From: an uncultured Gammaproteobacteria bacterium
Lineage (GTDB): Bacteria; Pseudomonadota; Gammaproteobacteria; Pseudomonadales; Azotimanducaceae
Assembly: GCA_913050035.1 (NCBI GenBank)
Contig: CAJXAC010000020.1
Coordinates: 1-37,071, forward strand
DNA length: 37,071 nt
Direction: 5' to 3'
Shown: positions 7,570-15,732 of the stretch, piece by piece
Layout: the number at the start of each line of letters is the position of its first letter
How positions within the stretch are numbered: the stretch's first letter is position 1
Program-made: the position numbers and the translations under genes
The notes under the pieces: model-generated
What the model was told of the DNA's origin: nothing
What the model saw: the letters and a program-made list of their open reading frames with translations, nothing else
Database searches by the model: none

Positions 7570-9135
7570 TCAGTCACCCAAGCTCACCCGCATGACTTCG
7601 TTTACCGTAGTGATGCCCGCAAGTATTTTGCTTTTTCCGTCCGCGCGAATACTAGGGGAGTGCTGGCGGGCGTACCGTGTAAGCTCCTGCTCGCTGGCGC
7701 GGTCGTGGATCAATTGCCGCACGTTATCGTCTACTTCAAGCATTTCATAAATACCTGTTCGGCCGCGATAGCCGGTATGGGCGCAGGCTTCGCAGCCTTT
7801 GGCGGAATAAACCACTGCTTTTTGCTCTTGCAGAAACTCTAACTCGGCAGCTGTTGCCGGCCGTGATTCACGACAGTGCGGGCACAATGTGCGCACCAAG
7901 CGTTGGGCGAGCACCCCTACTAGGCTCGAACTCAATAAGAATGGCTCAACGCCCATATCCATTAAACGCGTAATTGCACCTACCGCGGTATTGGTATGCA
8001 AAGTAGACATTACCAGGTGCCCGGTAAGGCTGGCTTGCACCGCGATTTCTGCAGTTTCTAGATCGCGGATTTCACCCACCATCACCACATCCGGGTCTTG
8101 GCGCAAAATCGCTCTTAAGCCCCTGGCAAAAGTCATATCCGCCTTGTTATTGACCTGGGTTTGGCCGATACCGGGTAGGCTGTACTCGATCGGATCTTCA
8201 ACCGTGAGAATGTTGATAACATCACTCTTAAGTTCCGCCAAAGAGCCATACAGGGTTGTTGTTTTTCCGGAGCCTGTGGGTCCGGTAACAAGAAATATGC
8301 CGTGGGGTTTATGTACGATGCCTTGTAGCTGGTTCAGGGTGTGGGCTTCTAGTCCCAGGCGGCTTAGTTGCAAGCGACCTGCCTGCTTGTCTAATAGGCG
8401 CATAACCACTCGTTCGCCGGCGCTCGACGGCATGGTGCTGACCCTTACATCCACCTCTCGGCCACCAATACGCAGCGAAATCCGTCCGTCTTGAGGCACG
8501 CGCTTTTCCGCAATATCAAGCTTAGCCATAACCTTGATACGCGATACGAGTAAGGGTGCCAGCTGTCGTTTCGGACGCACAACCTCGCGCAGCACGCCAT
8601 CAACTCGGAAACGTACTAATAATTCCTGCTCGAAAGTTTCCACATGAACATCCGATGCGCTCTCGCGAATGGCTTCTGACAACAGCGCATTTATCAGCCG
8701 CACAATTGGCGCATCGTCTTGTTGGTCCAGCAGGTCCTCAGTTGTGGGCAGAGCATCCGCTAGACTCGCCAAGTCCATCTCATCGCCCATATCCTCGACC
8801 ATTTGGCGGGCTTGGTTCGCATCTCGAGAATAGACATTTGACAGGGCTTCATCGAATTCAGCCTCATCTACCACTCGCACCTTTATCGAACGCTGAGCTA
8901 CTCGCCTTAGTTCAGCAATCACGCTTAACCCTAACCGCTCTTTGGCGACGGCCTCTAAACTTCCTGATGCTGTTTCATTACCCGTCAACACCACACCAAA
9001 ACGCCGGGCAAAGGCGAATGGCAGAGTGACAGAGGAATGCTCTGATGCGGTTTTTTGCGCACTGTCAGCTGCTGGTAACTCAGTAACGCCCAGCGGTTCT
9101 GTACTCGATTGATCTAGAGAACTGATTTCACTCAT
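7570..9135 (-). CDS. gspE: Type II secretion ATPase GspE
   Basis: 521 residues. GspE (XcpR) is the cytoplasmic hexameric ATPase powering pseudopilus assembly. It has an N-terminal GspL-binding domain (about 35-150), Walker A GPTGSGKT at 285-292, the Asp box near 314, Walker B in [12 protein letters not shown] at 347-358, and the His box [13 protein letters not shown]. The tetracysteine zinc motif (C418, C421, C448, C451) separates T2SS ATPases from PilT. It opens the operon, which runs gspE-F-G-H-I-J-K-L-M, the same order as xcpR-Z in Pseudomonas. The 193 bases upstream are shared with divergent pyrB. I see no confident sigma-70 promoter for gspE there. Confidence 0.97.
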   Translation of the reverse strand: MSEISSLDQSSTEPLGVTELPAADSAQKTASEHSSVTLPFAFARRFGVVLTGNETASGSLEAVAKERLGLSVIAELRRVAQRSIKVRVVDEAEFDEALSNVYSRDANQARQMVEDMGDEMDLASLADALPTTEDLLDQQDDAPIVRLINALLSEAIRESASDVHVETFEQELLVRFRVDGVLREVVRPKRQLAPLLVSRIKVMAKLDIAEKRVPQDGRISLRIGGREVDVRVSTMPSSAGERVVMRLLDKQAGRLQLSRLGLEAHTLNQLQGIVHKPHGIFLVTGPTGSGKTTTLYGSLAELKSDVINILTVEDPIEYSLPGIGQTQVNNKADMTFARGLRAILRQDPDVVMVGEIRDLETAEIAVQASLTGHLVMSTLHTNTAVGAITRLMDMGVEPFLLSSSLVGVLAQRLVRTLCPHCRESRPATAAELEFLQEQKAVVYSAKGCEACAHTGYRGRTGIYEMLEVDDNVRQLIHDRASEQELTRYARQHSPSIRADGKSKILAGITTVNEVMRVSLGD

Positions 9136-9328
9136 TGGTTATTCTCGTCTATGACAACAGGGACTGTTAAGTACAAGTAATTGGTAAGTTGCCACGATGA
9201 AGTTTAGCTAAAATTTTTGCCGCTTGGTCTTTTGCAAAACCGACATGCTTCGCCCTATATGATTATTGGCATAAGCCTCAGCGCGCAGATCATAGTATCA
9301 TCCACCCAGTAGTAATGGAGCCTGGCTA

Positions 9329-10348
9329 TTGGACTTTATTGGTAACCACATTATCTCTGTTGATCAGTTCAATCGTGAGGCAGCAGATCGGGTTTTTACG
9401 GTAGCAGATCGTATGCGCCCCTATGCAAACCGGCAACGCATTACCCGAGTACTGCAGGGGGCGATTCTGTCGAATATGTTTTTTGAGCCCAGTACGCGTA
9501 CACGGGTTTCCTTTGGTTCTGCATTTAATCTGCTCGGTGGCGAAGTACGCGAGACCAGTGAGGTCAAAGCGTCGTCTCTGACCAAGGGCGAATCCCTCTA
9601 TGATACGGCCAGAGTACTGTCTGGCTACAGTGACATTATCGTCATGCGACACCCAGAATCCGGCAGCGTTGCTGAGTTCGCTGAAGCCAGTCGGGTGCCG
9701 GTGATAAACGGCGGTGACGGGCCCAACGAACATCCCTCCCAGGCATTATTAGACCTGTACACCATGCGCACGGAAATGGCGGCCCATGGCCGTGGCTTAG
9801 ACGGCATGACCATCGCGTTAATCGGCGATCTGCGATATGGCCGCGCGGTGCATTCGCTGTGCAAGCTATTGTGCCTGTACGATCAGATCACCCTACACTT
9901 GATCGCGCCACCTGAACTAAGCATTCCGGAAGATATTGCCAACGATCTCATTGCCGCAGGTCACCAAGTGCAGACCTTTACAGATCTCGCCGACGGAATA
10001 CGCGATGTGGATATCATTTACGTTACCCGCACCCAGGAAGAACGCTTCCCGAGCCAACAGGATGCGGATAGATACCGGGGGTTATTTCGTCTTAACCAGA
10101 CGATCTACACTCAGAACTGCGCACCCAATACAGTGATCATGCACCCACTGCCCAGAGATTCTCGGGAGCAAGCCCAAGAGTTAGATGATGACTTAAATCA
10201 GAATCCGAATTTGGCGATATTCCGCCAGACCGATAATGGCGTATTAGTGCGGATGGCGTTATTCGCCTTGGTCTTGAATGTGGTAGATGAGGTGGATAAC
10301 CACGCTCAACCGGTCACGTGGTTTACTTCGAAGCGTTTGCCTAATTGA
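9329..10348 (+). CDS. pyrB: Aspartate carbamoyltransferase catalytic subunit
   Basis: 339 residues. PyrB condenses carbamoyl phosphate and aspartate to N-carbamoylaspartate, the first committed step of pyrimidine synthesis. The carbamoyl-phosphate loop is S55-TRTR, the catalytic Lys lies in SSLTKGESL, and MRHPE, GDGPNEHPSQALLD, the LRYGRAVHS Arg, YVTRTQEER and HPLPRD are all present. The pattern is that of the enteric class B enzyme, with about 25 extra residues and a C-terminal tail beyond the usual LVLN end. The start is TTG, with GGAG at 9317-9320 eight bases upstream. The nearby ATG at 9315 is out of frame. No pyrI regulatory-subunit gene follows; a convergent etfA comes next. A TTGGCA (9266-9271) and CATAGT (9291-9296) pair with 19-base spacing is a weak candidate promoter. 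Confidence 0.95.
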   Translation: MDFIGNHIISVDQFNREAADRVFTVADRMRPYANRQRITRVLQGAILSNMFFEPSTRTRVSFGSAFNLLGGEVRETSEVKASSLTKGESLYDTARVLSGYSDIIVMRHPESGSVAEFAEASRVPVINGGDGPNEHPSQALLDLYTMRTEMAAHGRGLDGMTIALIGDLRYGRAVHSLCKLLCLYDQITLHLIAPPELSIPEDIANDLIAAGHQVQTFTDLADGIRDVDIIYVTRTQEERFPSQQDADRYRGLFRLNQTIYTQNCAPNTVIMHPLPRDSREQAQELDDDLNQNPNLAIFRQTDNGVLVRMALFALVLNVVDEVDNHAQPVTWFTSKRLPN

Positions 10349-10350
10349 CC

Positions 10351-10375
10351 GCCCCAACCCACTCTGGGTTGAGGC
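10351..10375. terminator. Hairpin between convergent pyrB and etfA
   Basis: A perfect stem CAACCC (10355-10360) and GGGTTG (10366-10371) with loop ACTCT extends through one C-A mismatch to GCC/GGC. It sits in the 48-base gap between two convergent stop codons, the expected place for a bidirectional terminator. Only a weak T-containing tail (AGTCTT) follows on the plus strand and none on the minus strand, so termination is inferred from position and structure. Confidence 0.45.
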
Positions 10376-10396
10376 AGTCTTATAGGGCGAGATGGG

Positions 10397-11326
10397 CTAG
10401 ATCAGCGACTCTAGTTCCGGCAGCGCCTGAAACAGATCCGCCACTAGGCCGTAGTCCGCAACCTGAAAGATAGGCGCGTCTTCGTCTTTATTGATGGCCA
10501 CAATTACTTTGCTGTCTTTCATGCCCGCCAAGTGCTGGATCGCACCGGAAATTCCAACAGCAATGTAGAGCTCTGGCGCTACAATTTTACCGGTTTGTCC
10601 AACTTGCATATCGTTGGGCACGAAGCCCGCATCGACAGCTGCCCTTGAAGCACCGATGGCGGCACCCAACTTATCAGCAATGCCTTCAAGCAAGCTGAAG
10701 TTGTCGCCGTTCTGCATGCCGCGTCCACCTGAAATGATAACGCCTGCAGCAGTAAGCTCGGGTCGCTCGGATTGGGCAATTTCTTCTGATACGAAGGTTG
10801 AGATACCTGCATCCGCTACTTCAGACACGGCTTCAATTGACGCACTACCACCTTCTGCTGGTACTGGGTCATAGGCAGTGCCGCGGACCGACACTACCTT
10901 TACTGTATCATTAGCTCTTACCGTGGCAATGGCGTTACCAGCATAGATCGGGCGCTTGAACGTATCGGCGCTCTCAACACTGATGATGTCGGAAATTTGC
11001 GCAACGCCGAGGCTGGCTGCAACCCGTGGCAGGTAGCTCTTACCACTGGTGGTATGGGGCGCAAGAATGTGCGTATAGCCGCGAGCAATAGAGGTAATCA
11101 GCCCTGCCATGTTTTCAGCAAGCTGGTTTTCGTAGGCCGCATTGTCTGCAACCAGAACCTTATTAACGCCAGCAATTGCGGCGACCTGACTAGCGACAGC
11201 GTCTACACCGCTGCCCGCAACCAGTACGTCGATATCGCCGCCAATGGCTTGAGCCGCAGCAAGGGCGACCCCAGTCAGGCTCTTATTTTCTGTATTGTCG
11301 TGTTCTGCAACTACTAAAATGCTCAT
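10397..11326 (-). CDS. etfA: Electron transfer flavoprotein alpha subunit
   Basis: 309 residues, standard length. EtfA binds the redox-active FAD of the soluble ETF heterodimer, which takes electrons from acyl-CoA dehydrogenases and related enzymes. The C-terminal FAD domain is complete: ISGGRGMQ, the [22 protein letters not shown] region, [21 protein letters not shown] and [12 protein letters not shown]. The N-terminal domain begins with ILVVAEHDN. The start ATG overlaps the etfB stop by four bases, so the two subunits are translationally coupled, fitting their 1:1 complex. Confidence 0.97.
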   Translation of the reverse strand: MSILVVAEHDNTENKSLTGVALAAAQAIGGDIDVLVAGSGVDAVASQVAAIAGVNKVLVADNAAYENQLAENMAGLITSIARGYTHILAPHTTSGKSYLPRVAASLGVAQISDIISVESADTFKRPIYAGNAIATVRANDTVKVVSVRGTAYDPVPAEGGSASIEAVSEVADAGISTFVSEEIAQSERPELTAAGVIISGGRGMQNGDNFSLLEGIADKLGAAIGASRAAVDAGFVPNDMQVGQTGKIVAPELYIAVGISGAIQHLAGMKDSKVIVAINKDEDAPIFQVADYGLVADLFQALPELESLI

Positions 11327-12075
11327 GCAATCACCTTCGCTTCATTCTTCAGTTTGTCGACCAATTGTTCGACACTCTCAACTTTGATACCCGCTTGTCG
11401 TTCAGCCGGCGCCTCGACGCTGAGGATTTCTACTGTCGGAGTGAGATCCACTCCAAGTTCATCTGGAGTTAACACATCCAGTGGCTTTTTCTTGGCCTTC
11501 ATAATGTTAGGCAGCGATGCATAACGCGGCTCGTTAAGGCGCAAATCAGTGGTAACCATGGCAGGTAATTTGATTTCAAGGGTTTGTAAGCCACCATCCA
11601 CTTCGCGAATCACTTGGGCTTTGTCACCGTCGATCGTGATTTCTGATGCAAAAGTTGCCTGAGACATACCCGTCAGCGCTGCAAACATTTGGCCGGTCTG
11701 GCAATTATCGTCATCAATGCTTTGCTTGCCGAATATGACCACACCAGCTTGCTCTCGTTCCTGCACCGCCTGTAATGCTTTGGCAATACCCAGGGGTTGG
11801 GCGTCCTGATCTGTCTCTACTAAGATGGCTCTATCAGCACCTAAGGCCAAACAGGTGCGCAATTGCTCCTGGCAAGCACCACTACCCACTGCTACGGCGA
11901 TGACTTCTTCTGCCACGCCAGCTTCCTTCATGCGCACTGCTTCTTCTATACCGATCTCGCAAAACGGATTGACCGACATTTTCACGTTATTTAAATCAAC
12001 GCCAGAATTGTCCGGCTTTACTCGCACTTTAACGTTGTAATCTACAACTCTCTTCACAGGTACGATCACTTTCAT
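11323..12075 (-). CDS. etfB: Electron transfer flavoprotein beta subunit
   Basis: 250 residues, standard length. EtfB carries the structural AMP and the partner-recognition loop of ETF. Visible motifs are [15 protein letters not shown] at the N terminus, [43 protein letters not shown] (signature region) and the C-terminal [10 protein letters not shown] stretch, close to the recognition loop and anchoring segment. GAGGA lies ten bases before the ATG. A perfect TATAAT at 12128-12133 (minus strand) lies upstream. It forms an operon with etfA and is divergent from the ETF-QO gene, its electron acceptor. Confidence 0.97.
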   Translation of the reverse strand: MKVIVPVKRVVDYNVKVRVKPDNSGVDLNNVKMSVNPFCEIGIEEAVRMKEAGVAEEVIAVAVGSGACQEQLRTCLALGADRAILVETDQDAQPLGIAKALQAVQEREQAGVVIFGKQSIDDDNCQTGQMFAALTGMSQATFASEITIDGDKAQVIREVDGGLQTLEIKLPAMVTTDLRLNEPRYASLPNIMKAKKKPLDVLTPDELGVDLTPTVEILSVEAPAERQAGIKVESVEQLVDKLKNEAKVIA

Positions 12076-12127
12076 GGATCAATGGTCCTCAATTATCCCC
12101 ACCGCTCTCTTATTCAGCAGCGCATAA

Positions 12128-12177
12128 ATTATAGGGTTTACGTATTACCGTCGGGTTACTGTTGTTCAAACCCGACG
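12128..12177 (-). promoter_or_regulatory. Candidate etfB promoter with overlapping palindromic operator
   Basis: On the minus strand a perfect -10 TATAAT (plus-strand 12128-12133) lies about 52 bases before the etfB ATG. The -35 position falls at about 12150-12156 and has no TTGACA match. Precisely there begins a perfect 9-bp inverted repeat, CGTCGGGTT (12149-12157) and AACCCGACG (12169-12177), separated by 11 bases. A weak -35 overlapped by a palindrome suggests a regulator-controlled promoter. On the plus strand the repeat is followed by CGGTTTTT, so a terminator-like hairpin is the alternative reading. Confidence 0.4.
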
Positions 12178-12345
12178 CGGTTTTTGGGTTGCATTTAACC
12201 CTCAATTCTCGATCGCACGGTGCAATGCTCTACTTTAATGATCTAAAGCGACCACTCTCCAAAAGACGCATTATAAGCTGCCGAGATTTTGAGGACATAT
12301 TGTCGCCAGCACGCAGTTCCAGGTCAAGGAAACGTAAAAAAACGG

Positions 12346-12403
12346 TATACTACGTTCCGATCGCAGTGGGTTAGTTTGAAGTTAAAGCCCTCCAGTAGAG
12401 GGC
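12346..12403 (+). promoter_or_regulatory. Candidate -10 and leader hairpin upstream of ETF-QO
   Basis: TATACT at 12346-12351 is a good -10, but no convincing -35 is placed 16-18 bases before it. Transcription from it would produce a leader of about 95 bases containing a perfect hairpin, GCCCTC (12387-12392) and GAGGGC (12398-12403) with loop CAGTA, ending 49 bases before the ATG. Confidence 0.3.
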
Positions 12404-12452
12404 GTCATCTGCGCTCGATAATCCAGAGTAGAAAGTCAAGGAAAGTTGAATC

Positions 12453-14117
12453 ATGTCCGAGCAAATACAACGTGAGTCCATGGAATTTGATGTGGTCATT
12501 GTCGGTGGAGGCCCCTCAGGGCTAGCTGCCGCTTGCAGGTTGATGCAGCTGAGCGAAACCAGTGGTCGAGAAATCTCTGTTTGCTTAGTGGAGAAAGCAC
12601 CAGAGATTGGCGGCCATATTCTTAGTGGCGCTGTATTCGAACCAACGGCGCTAAACGAACTTTTTCCAAATTGGAAGGAGCTGGGGGCTCCCTTGGATAA
12701 CCCAGTAACTGAAGACGATGTTTATTACATGGTTAACGACACGAATCGTATCAAGTTTCCAAGCTTTGCGGTTCCCGCAGACCTTCACAATGCTGGAAAC
12801 TACGCGATCAGCCTCGGCAATTTATGCAGATGGTTGGGTGAACAAGCCGAAGCTCTGGGCGTGAATATCTTTCCCGGTTTCGCTGCAGCCGAAGTGTTGT
12901 ATAACGAAAATGGTGCAGTCAAAGGAATTGCAACTGGTGACATGGGTATCAGTTCCGAGGGCGAACAAAAGGGAACATTTACCCCTGGCTACGAGTTGTT
13001 GGCTAAATACACGATATTTTCAGAAGGCTGTCGAGGACATCTCGGGAAACAATTAATCAAAAAGTTCAATTTGGATGAAAGCTCCGGAACACCGCATTAT
13101 GGAATAGGCCTGAAGGAGCTGTGGACGATTGATCCCGAGAAGCACAAACCAGGGAAAGTGCTGCATAGTATTGGCTGGCCGTTGAATCACCTTCCGGGTG
13201 GAACAGGTGGGGGATCATTTCTCTATCACTTGCCCAATAATCAGGTGTCACTGGGCTTAATAGTTGACCTTAGCTACAGCAACCCGCACCTTTCTCCTTA
13301 CGATGAAATGCAACGTTGGAAACATCACCCGTTAATCGCAGATGTTTTAGAAGGAGGGGAAAGAGTTTCTTACGGTGCTCGCGCGATAGCAAAGGGTGGC
13401 CTGCAGGCTCTGCCGAAACTGACTATTCCTGGAGCTGCCCTAGTCGGGGATGATGCGGGTTTCTGTAACTCCCTTAAAATCAAGGGAAGTCATACGGCAA
13501 TGAAGTCCGGTATGCTTGCGGCTGAGGCAATCTCAGAAGAACTAAGCGAAGGAAAGGCGTATACCGAGCCAAGCTCCTACCAGAGTAAATTTGAAAACTC
13601 GTGGCTCTATGATGAGCTCTACAGTTCGAGAAACGTCGGCCCAGGCTTGCACAAATTTGGCATCCTGCTAGGCGGAATTCACACGATTGCAGATCAACTC
13701 ATCAAAGGAAACGCGCCTTGGACGCTTTCTGATCCGACGCCAGATCACGCAACTCTGAAACCAGCAGCACAAAGTAAGGTGATCGACTATCCGAAACCCG
13801 ATGGTATTTTGTCTTTTGATAAATTGTCTTCGGTATTTCTGTCTGGGACCAATCATGAGGAGGATCAGCCTTGTCACTTGACCCTGCTGGATCCGGAGTT
13901 ACCGATCCGCGAAAACTTGCCCAAGTATGCGGAACCTGCGCAGCGCTACTGCCCGGCCGGAGTCTACGAAGTGATTGAAGAAGAAAGCGGTCCCCGCTTC
14001 CAGATCAATGCGCAAAACTGTGTGCACTGTAAAACCTGCGACATTAAGGATCCGGCCCAAAACATTACTTGGGTGGTTCCTGAAGGTGCGGGCGGCCCCA
14101 CATATCCCAACATGTAG
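12453..14117 (+). CDS. Electron transfer flavoprotein-ubiquinone oxidoreductase
   Basis: 554 residues. ETF-QO (ETFDH) is a monotopic inner-membrane iron-sulfur flavoprotein that passes electrons from reduced ETF to ubiquinone. The FAD motif VVIVGGGPSGLAAA is near residue 14. The ubiquinone-binding and membrane-contact region lies in the middle. GDDAGFCNSLKIKGSHTAMKSG is the conserved second FAD contact. The C-terminal 4Fe-4S ligands are C500 (CPAGVY) and C523, C526, C529 (NCVHCKTCDIKDP). The protein ends in the family's GGGPxYPxM-like tail. AAGGAAAG at 12438-12445 is the ribosome binding site. It is divergent from etfBA and lies five bases from the convergent DUF1285 gene. Confidence 0.97.
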   Translation: MSEQIQRESMEFDVVIVGGGPSGLAAACRLMQLSETSGREISVCLVEKAPEIGGHILSGAVFEPTALNELFPNWKELGAPLDNPVTEDDVYYMVNDTNRIKFPSFAVPADLHNAGNYAISLGNLCRWLGEQAEALGVNIFPGFAAAEVLYNENGAVKGIATGDMGISSEGEQKGTFTPGYELLAKYTIFSEGCRGHLGKQLIKKFNLDESSGTPHYGIGLKELWTIDPEKHKPGKVLHSIGWPLNHLPGGTGGGSFLYHLPNNQVSLGLIVDLSYSNPHLSPYDEMQRWKHHPLIADVLEGGERVSYGARAIAKGGLQALPKLTIPGAALVGDDAGFCNSLKIKGSHTAMKSGMLAAEAISEELSEGKAYTEPSSYQSKFENSWLYDELYSSRNVGPGLHKFGILLGGIHTIADQLIKGNAPWTLSDPTPDHATLKPAAQSKVIDYPKPDGILSFDKLSSVFLSGTNHEEDQPCHLTLLDPELPIRENLPKYAEPAQRYCPAGVYEVIEEESGPRFQINAQNCVHCKTCDIKDPAQNITWVVPEGAGGPTYPNM

Positions 14118-14122
14118 AGATG

Positions 14123-14653
14123 CTAGGTTAGCGAACCTAGATTGAACGCGGTGCCCTGGCTGTGAACCCAAAGGGCACCGTCGCGTTCGACCCCAACCTC
14201 CACCAAGCGATAAAAGACACTGCGCTGGATACGCGCTAGCAGGTTGTCGCGCACTGAAAAGTACGGTGTATCACGGATCATAAAGACTTCATGAGCAGCA
14301 TCCGCGAGCACGTAGTCGCCGACATTGGTTGTAAACAATATGTCCGTGTCTTCGCCCTGCCCCCGCACATCCATATCAATGACGAGAAACGGGGAGTCCT
14401 CCACCTCGATGCGCATTTGCTCCACCGGAGTTACCAAAAAATAGGCATCCCCTTCTTTGCGCAGCAAGGTTGCGAATAAATCGATCAACGGCTGGCGTTT
14501 AATCTGATCACCCTCGTGGAACCAGCGACCTTCGCGATCGATGCGAATGTCGACCTCGCCGCGTTTGTCAGGCTGCCACTGTTCAAGAGGCGGTAGACGT
14601 TTTTGTTGTTGTAACGACAGCAGAGTGTCGAACAGTTGTTCTATATCCGCCAT
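14123..14653 (-). CDS. DUF1285 family protein
   Basis: 176 residues matching the DUF1285 family, known from a crystal structure of a marine bacterial protein but with no established biochemical role. The sequence has the family features PPLEQWQPDKRGEVDIRID, GRWFHEGDQIKR, a core LFATLLRKEGDAYFLVTPVE, IEVEDSPFLVIDMDV and FMIRDTPYFSVRDNLLARI. It is soluble with no signal peptide. It lies downstream of moaA on the same strand with a 63-base gap. Its last codons contain a 7-bp stem (CTAGGTT at 14123-14129, AACCTAG at 14134-14140) where it converges with the ETF-QO gene. No function can be proposed from sequence alone. Confidence 0.88.
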   Translation of the reverse strand: MADIEQLFDTLLSLQQQKRLPPLEQWQPDKRGEVDIRIDREGRWFHEGDQIKRQPLIDLFATLLRKEGDAYFLVTPVEQMRIEVEDSPFLVIDMDVRGQGEDTDILFTTNVGDYVLADAAHEVFMIRDTPYFSVRDNLLARIQRSVFYRLVEVGVERDGALWVHSQGTAFNLGSLT

Positions 14654-14716
14654 TAAACCTTAGTTGCCTGTAATCGATCGAGAGGAGTGAATCCAATAGC
14701 GCTTGTGGAAATGGTA

Positions 14717-15706
14717 TTAACCACCGATAAATTTCATCACCGTAGTTTCACCTTTAAAGCTCAGGTCTTGCTTGTCTCGCAAAGCTTGCCCAAGAACTTC
14801 GCGCATGGCGGATTGCGCCCGTTCGTCAGACTGCTCCAGCAGTGGCCGAATATCGTGACTCTTAGCGTTAGACAAACAGCCGTATAAATGGCCGTTTGAC
14901 GACAGCCGCAGGCGTGTGCAGGTGCGGCAGAATGGCTCGCTTTCGTTAGCGATTACACCAAAATAGCCGCCGCCGACGATCTCAAATCGAACCGCAGTTG
15001 AGTCAAATGGTGCATCCGTACGACTGAAGGTGCAGTGCTCGGAGATTAATTCGAGGATTTCATCCATCGAGAAAAATTGCTGCTGATAGGTGTTACTGGA
15101 GCGCAGGTGCCCCATATTCATTAGTTCGATAAAGCGCAGCTCGATGTCCCGTTCACGGCAGTATTCCAGCATGGGCACAATTTGCGACTCGTTTACTCGG
15201 CGCATGGGTACCATATTTACTTTGACCCGCAGGCCGCCTTCGAGCATTCGATCAATGCCGTTCAAGACCGTTGCCAGGTCGCCGGACCGGGCGATGTCGC
15301 GGAACTTATCCGCGTCGAGAGTATCGAGACTAATGTTGATACGACCCATACCACTGGCAATGATGGCATCGCTCCAGCGCGGCAGTAGTTGACCGTTCGT
15401 TGTTAGCGCTACATCGTTCAATCCCAAGCCCATCACGCCCTGCAGAAAGTCGCCGAACTTTGGCGACAACAACGGCTCGCCACCGGTAATTCTGACTTTG
15501 CTAATGCCGGTAGTTTGCTGCAACAGGGTGACCGCCCGAATCATTTCCTGAGCCGAAAGCTCATAAGCGGCTGCTTGTAAGCGCTTACCGTTCGGTACGC
15601 AGTAGGTGCAGGCGTAATTGCAGGCAGCGGTTAAACTGACACGCAAGTTATCGAAGCGACGGCCAAAACGGTCGACTATTACCTCATTGTTTGCGGTATC
15701 ACTCAT
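14717..15706 (-). CDS. moaA: GTP 3',8-cyclase MoaA (molybdenum cofactor synthesis)
   Basis: 329 residues. MoaA is the radical-SAM enzyme that, with MoaC, converts GTP to cyclic pyranopterin monophosphate. The N-terminal SAM cluster ligands are C29-x3-C33-x2-C36. The SAM-binding ITGGEPLLS and ISLDTLDADKF motifs follow. The C-terminal GTP-binding 4Fe-4S cluster is CRTC-x13-C (FCRTCTRLRLSSNGHLYGC), and the essential C-terminal Gly-Gly is present (FIGG). The frame extends 26 codons further upstream, but that part overlaps murF and lacks similarity. Family homology begins at VDRFGRRFDNLRVS, so the ATG at 15706 is preferred. It starts 26 bases after the murF-like gene. No other moa or moe gene is in the window. 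Confidence 0.95.
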   Translation of the reverse strand: MSDTANNEVIVDRFGRRFDNLRVSLTAACNYACTYCVPNGKRLQAAAYELSAQEMIRAVTLLQQTTGISKVRITGGEPLLSPKFGDFLQGVMGLGLNDVALTTNGQLLPRWSDAIIASGMGRINISLDTLDADKFRDIARSGDLATVLNGIDRMLEGGLRVKVNMVPMRRVNESQIVPMLEYCRERDIELRFIELMNMGHLRSSNTYQQQFFSMDEILELISEHCTFSRTDAPFDSTAVRFEIVGGGYFGVIANESEPFCRTCTRLRLSSNGHLYGCLSNAKSHDIRPLLEQSDERAQSAMREVLGQALRDKQDLSFKGETTVMKFIGG

Positions 15707-15732
15707 TAAGTTCGATTTATCCAAAGCTAGGA

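Larger units (their letters stand above)
12076..12452. other. Divergent etfBA / ETF-QO regulatory region (no gene)
   Basis: 377 bases without a credible gene. It holds a minus-strand TATAAT (12128-12133), a 9-bp inverted repeat (12149-12177) and a plus-strand TATACT (12346-12351). A 6-bp hairpin (12387-12403) lies in the presumed ETF-QO leader. A 70-codon frame at 12162-12374 has no ribosome binding site or recognisable protein character and is not called. Confidence 0.6.

Noticed and set aside
12162-12374. 70-codon frame in the etfB/ETF-QO gap
   Set aside because: No ribosome binding site, basic low-quality composition, and it overlaps the regulatory repeat and promoter candidates.
14123-14140. 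Terminator between ETF-QO and DUF1285
   Set aside because: There is a 7-bp hairpin with an AGCG loop, but no T-tract on either strand, and it lies within the DUF1285 coding end.
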